From Trogon surrucura (lineage: Eukaryota > Chordata > Aves > Trogoniformes > Trogonidae), in assembly GCA_020746105.1 (NCBI GenBank), contig CM036622.1, positions 10,651,487-10,715,486 of the forward strand: a stretch of 64,000 nt of DNA, written 5' to 3'. The notes below the pieces were generated by a model, which ran no database searches, was not told the origin of the DNA, and saw only the letters and a list, made by a program, of their open reading frames with translations. Shown here in pieces: positions 63,200 to 64,000 of this stretch; positions within the stretch are counted from its first letter, which is position 1, and each line of letters opens with the position of its first letter. Made by a program: the position numbers and the translations under genes.

Positions 63200-64000
63200 A
63201 TTTTTAGCAGTCATGCATCTAGGAAGCTTGTTTTTTCAATACTGTGGTTACCTTGCTCTGAAATACAGGGACTGAAGGGGTTGCAGTGCAAAGCTGTGCA
63301 CGGAAAATTCTGTTGTATGCCTCAGTTCCAAATTCACACCCTGGGCTCAAAGCCTGCTTTGAAACCTTCTCAGAGATCATGAACAAGAAAACCTTTTGCT
63401 CCAGCCAGCTGCTATCCTTCCATTACAAGACAGCAGTTCTCCTCACAGCCTGGTGTGTGGGGAACTACCAGAAGCATCTCAGATTCTGGCTGTGGCAATG
63501 ATGCTGCCTTGCCTCGCCGCAACGAGAATCATGGCTGCAAGATGAGGGAGACATTCGACCCACAGACCAGGTCTGAGAGGTCGGACCTGAGCTCATTTAG
63601 GGTAAGTGAAATAAAAGCCAACTGCGATAAGGCTTTTCCCAATGGAAGCAGAGCTCATGTGCTCGTATCCAAAATTTCTTGTGCTTTTTTACCCACATTG
63701 AAGTTACAGATGGCGTTTGTTCAGCAGAAAGAGAGTGGGAAGCGTCTTCAGTCAGGCAAATTAATCTGCTCCTCTCTCCTTTCCTGGGAAAGGAACAACT
63801 TTGGGAGAGCTTGTTTTTGCCTCAATGAATCAAATTGTGTCAGAAACTCCAACAAGACCCTTCTCAAGAGCAAAAGAGTTTCATGACCCGTCCTTGTTGT
63901 CAGTGCCTCCAGGACTCAGGTATGCAAACAGATGCTGTCTCATCATCCATGGACAGTGCGTAAGAGACACAGTGGACTTCTAAACACACTTGTGCAATAA
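63200..64000. other. Unique non-coding stretch, no gene seen
   Basis: No repeat or gene is recognised up to the window edge. A 143-codon plus frame (63455-63886) is open but has no domain I recognise. It overlaps other open frames, so it is not called. Confidence 0.5.

Overview
This window looks like nuclear DNA from a bird. The best evidence is a set of CR1 LINE fragments with avian-type 3' ends, meaning tandem 8-bp ATTCTGTG-type repeats and no poly(A) tail. One of them, at 30146-30946, is well preserved. The background is AT-rich, short microsatellites are sparse and stop codons are frequent in all frames, as expected for intergenic DNA or a very large intron of a vertebrate. I cannot name the species or the locus from the sequence.

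I found no host protein-coding gene or exon that I can support. The longest open frames (185, 171, 156, 153, 144 and 143 codons) do not resemble a protein family I recognise. The longest lies inside a tandem repeat. The only recognisable protein-coding relic is the C-terminal part of the CR1 ORF2 (reverse transcriptase) polyprotein on the minus strand at 30198-30946, broken by a one-base frameshift.

Layout: 1-330 carries an old CR1 tail. 331-5570 is unique sequence with a small TG repeat. 5575-5830 is another old CR1 piece. 7171-7274 is a (TAAAA)n microsatellite. 7275-29500 is mostly featureless, with a short CR1 tail at 15433-15503, a GC-rich hairpin at 26171-26202 and an AT-rich block at about 23590-24790. 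29575-29930 is a CpG-rich patch followed by a cysteine-rich open stretch, and the young minus-strand CR1 follows at 30146-30946. 32110-32290 looks like a very old L3/CR1-type tail. 34617-34894 is a CR1 of intermediate age. 34895-53400 is mostly featureless with simple repeats, including (ATC)n/(ATT)14 at 44305-44360. 53440-54771 is a tandem array of about 7.4 units of roughly 179 bp, with a telomere-like TTAGGG core in each unit. 54772-64000 is unique sequence with a TG repeat and one tiny CR1 tail at 63159-63199.

The window contains no operon or pathway. The most distinctive feature is the 179-bp array with its embedded interstitial telomere-like motifs. The CpG-rich patch at 29.6 kb is the next most worth checking.
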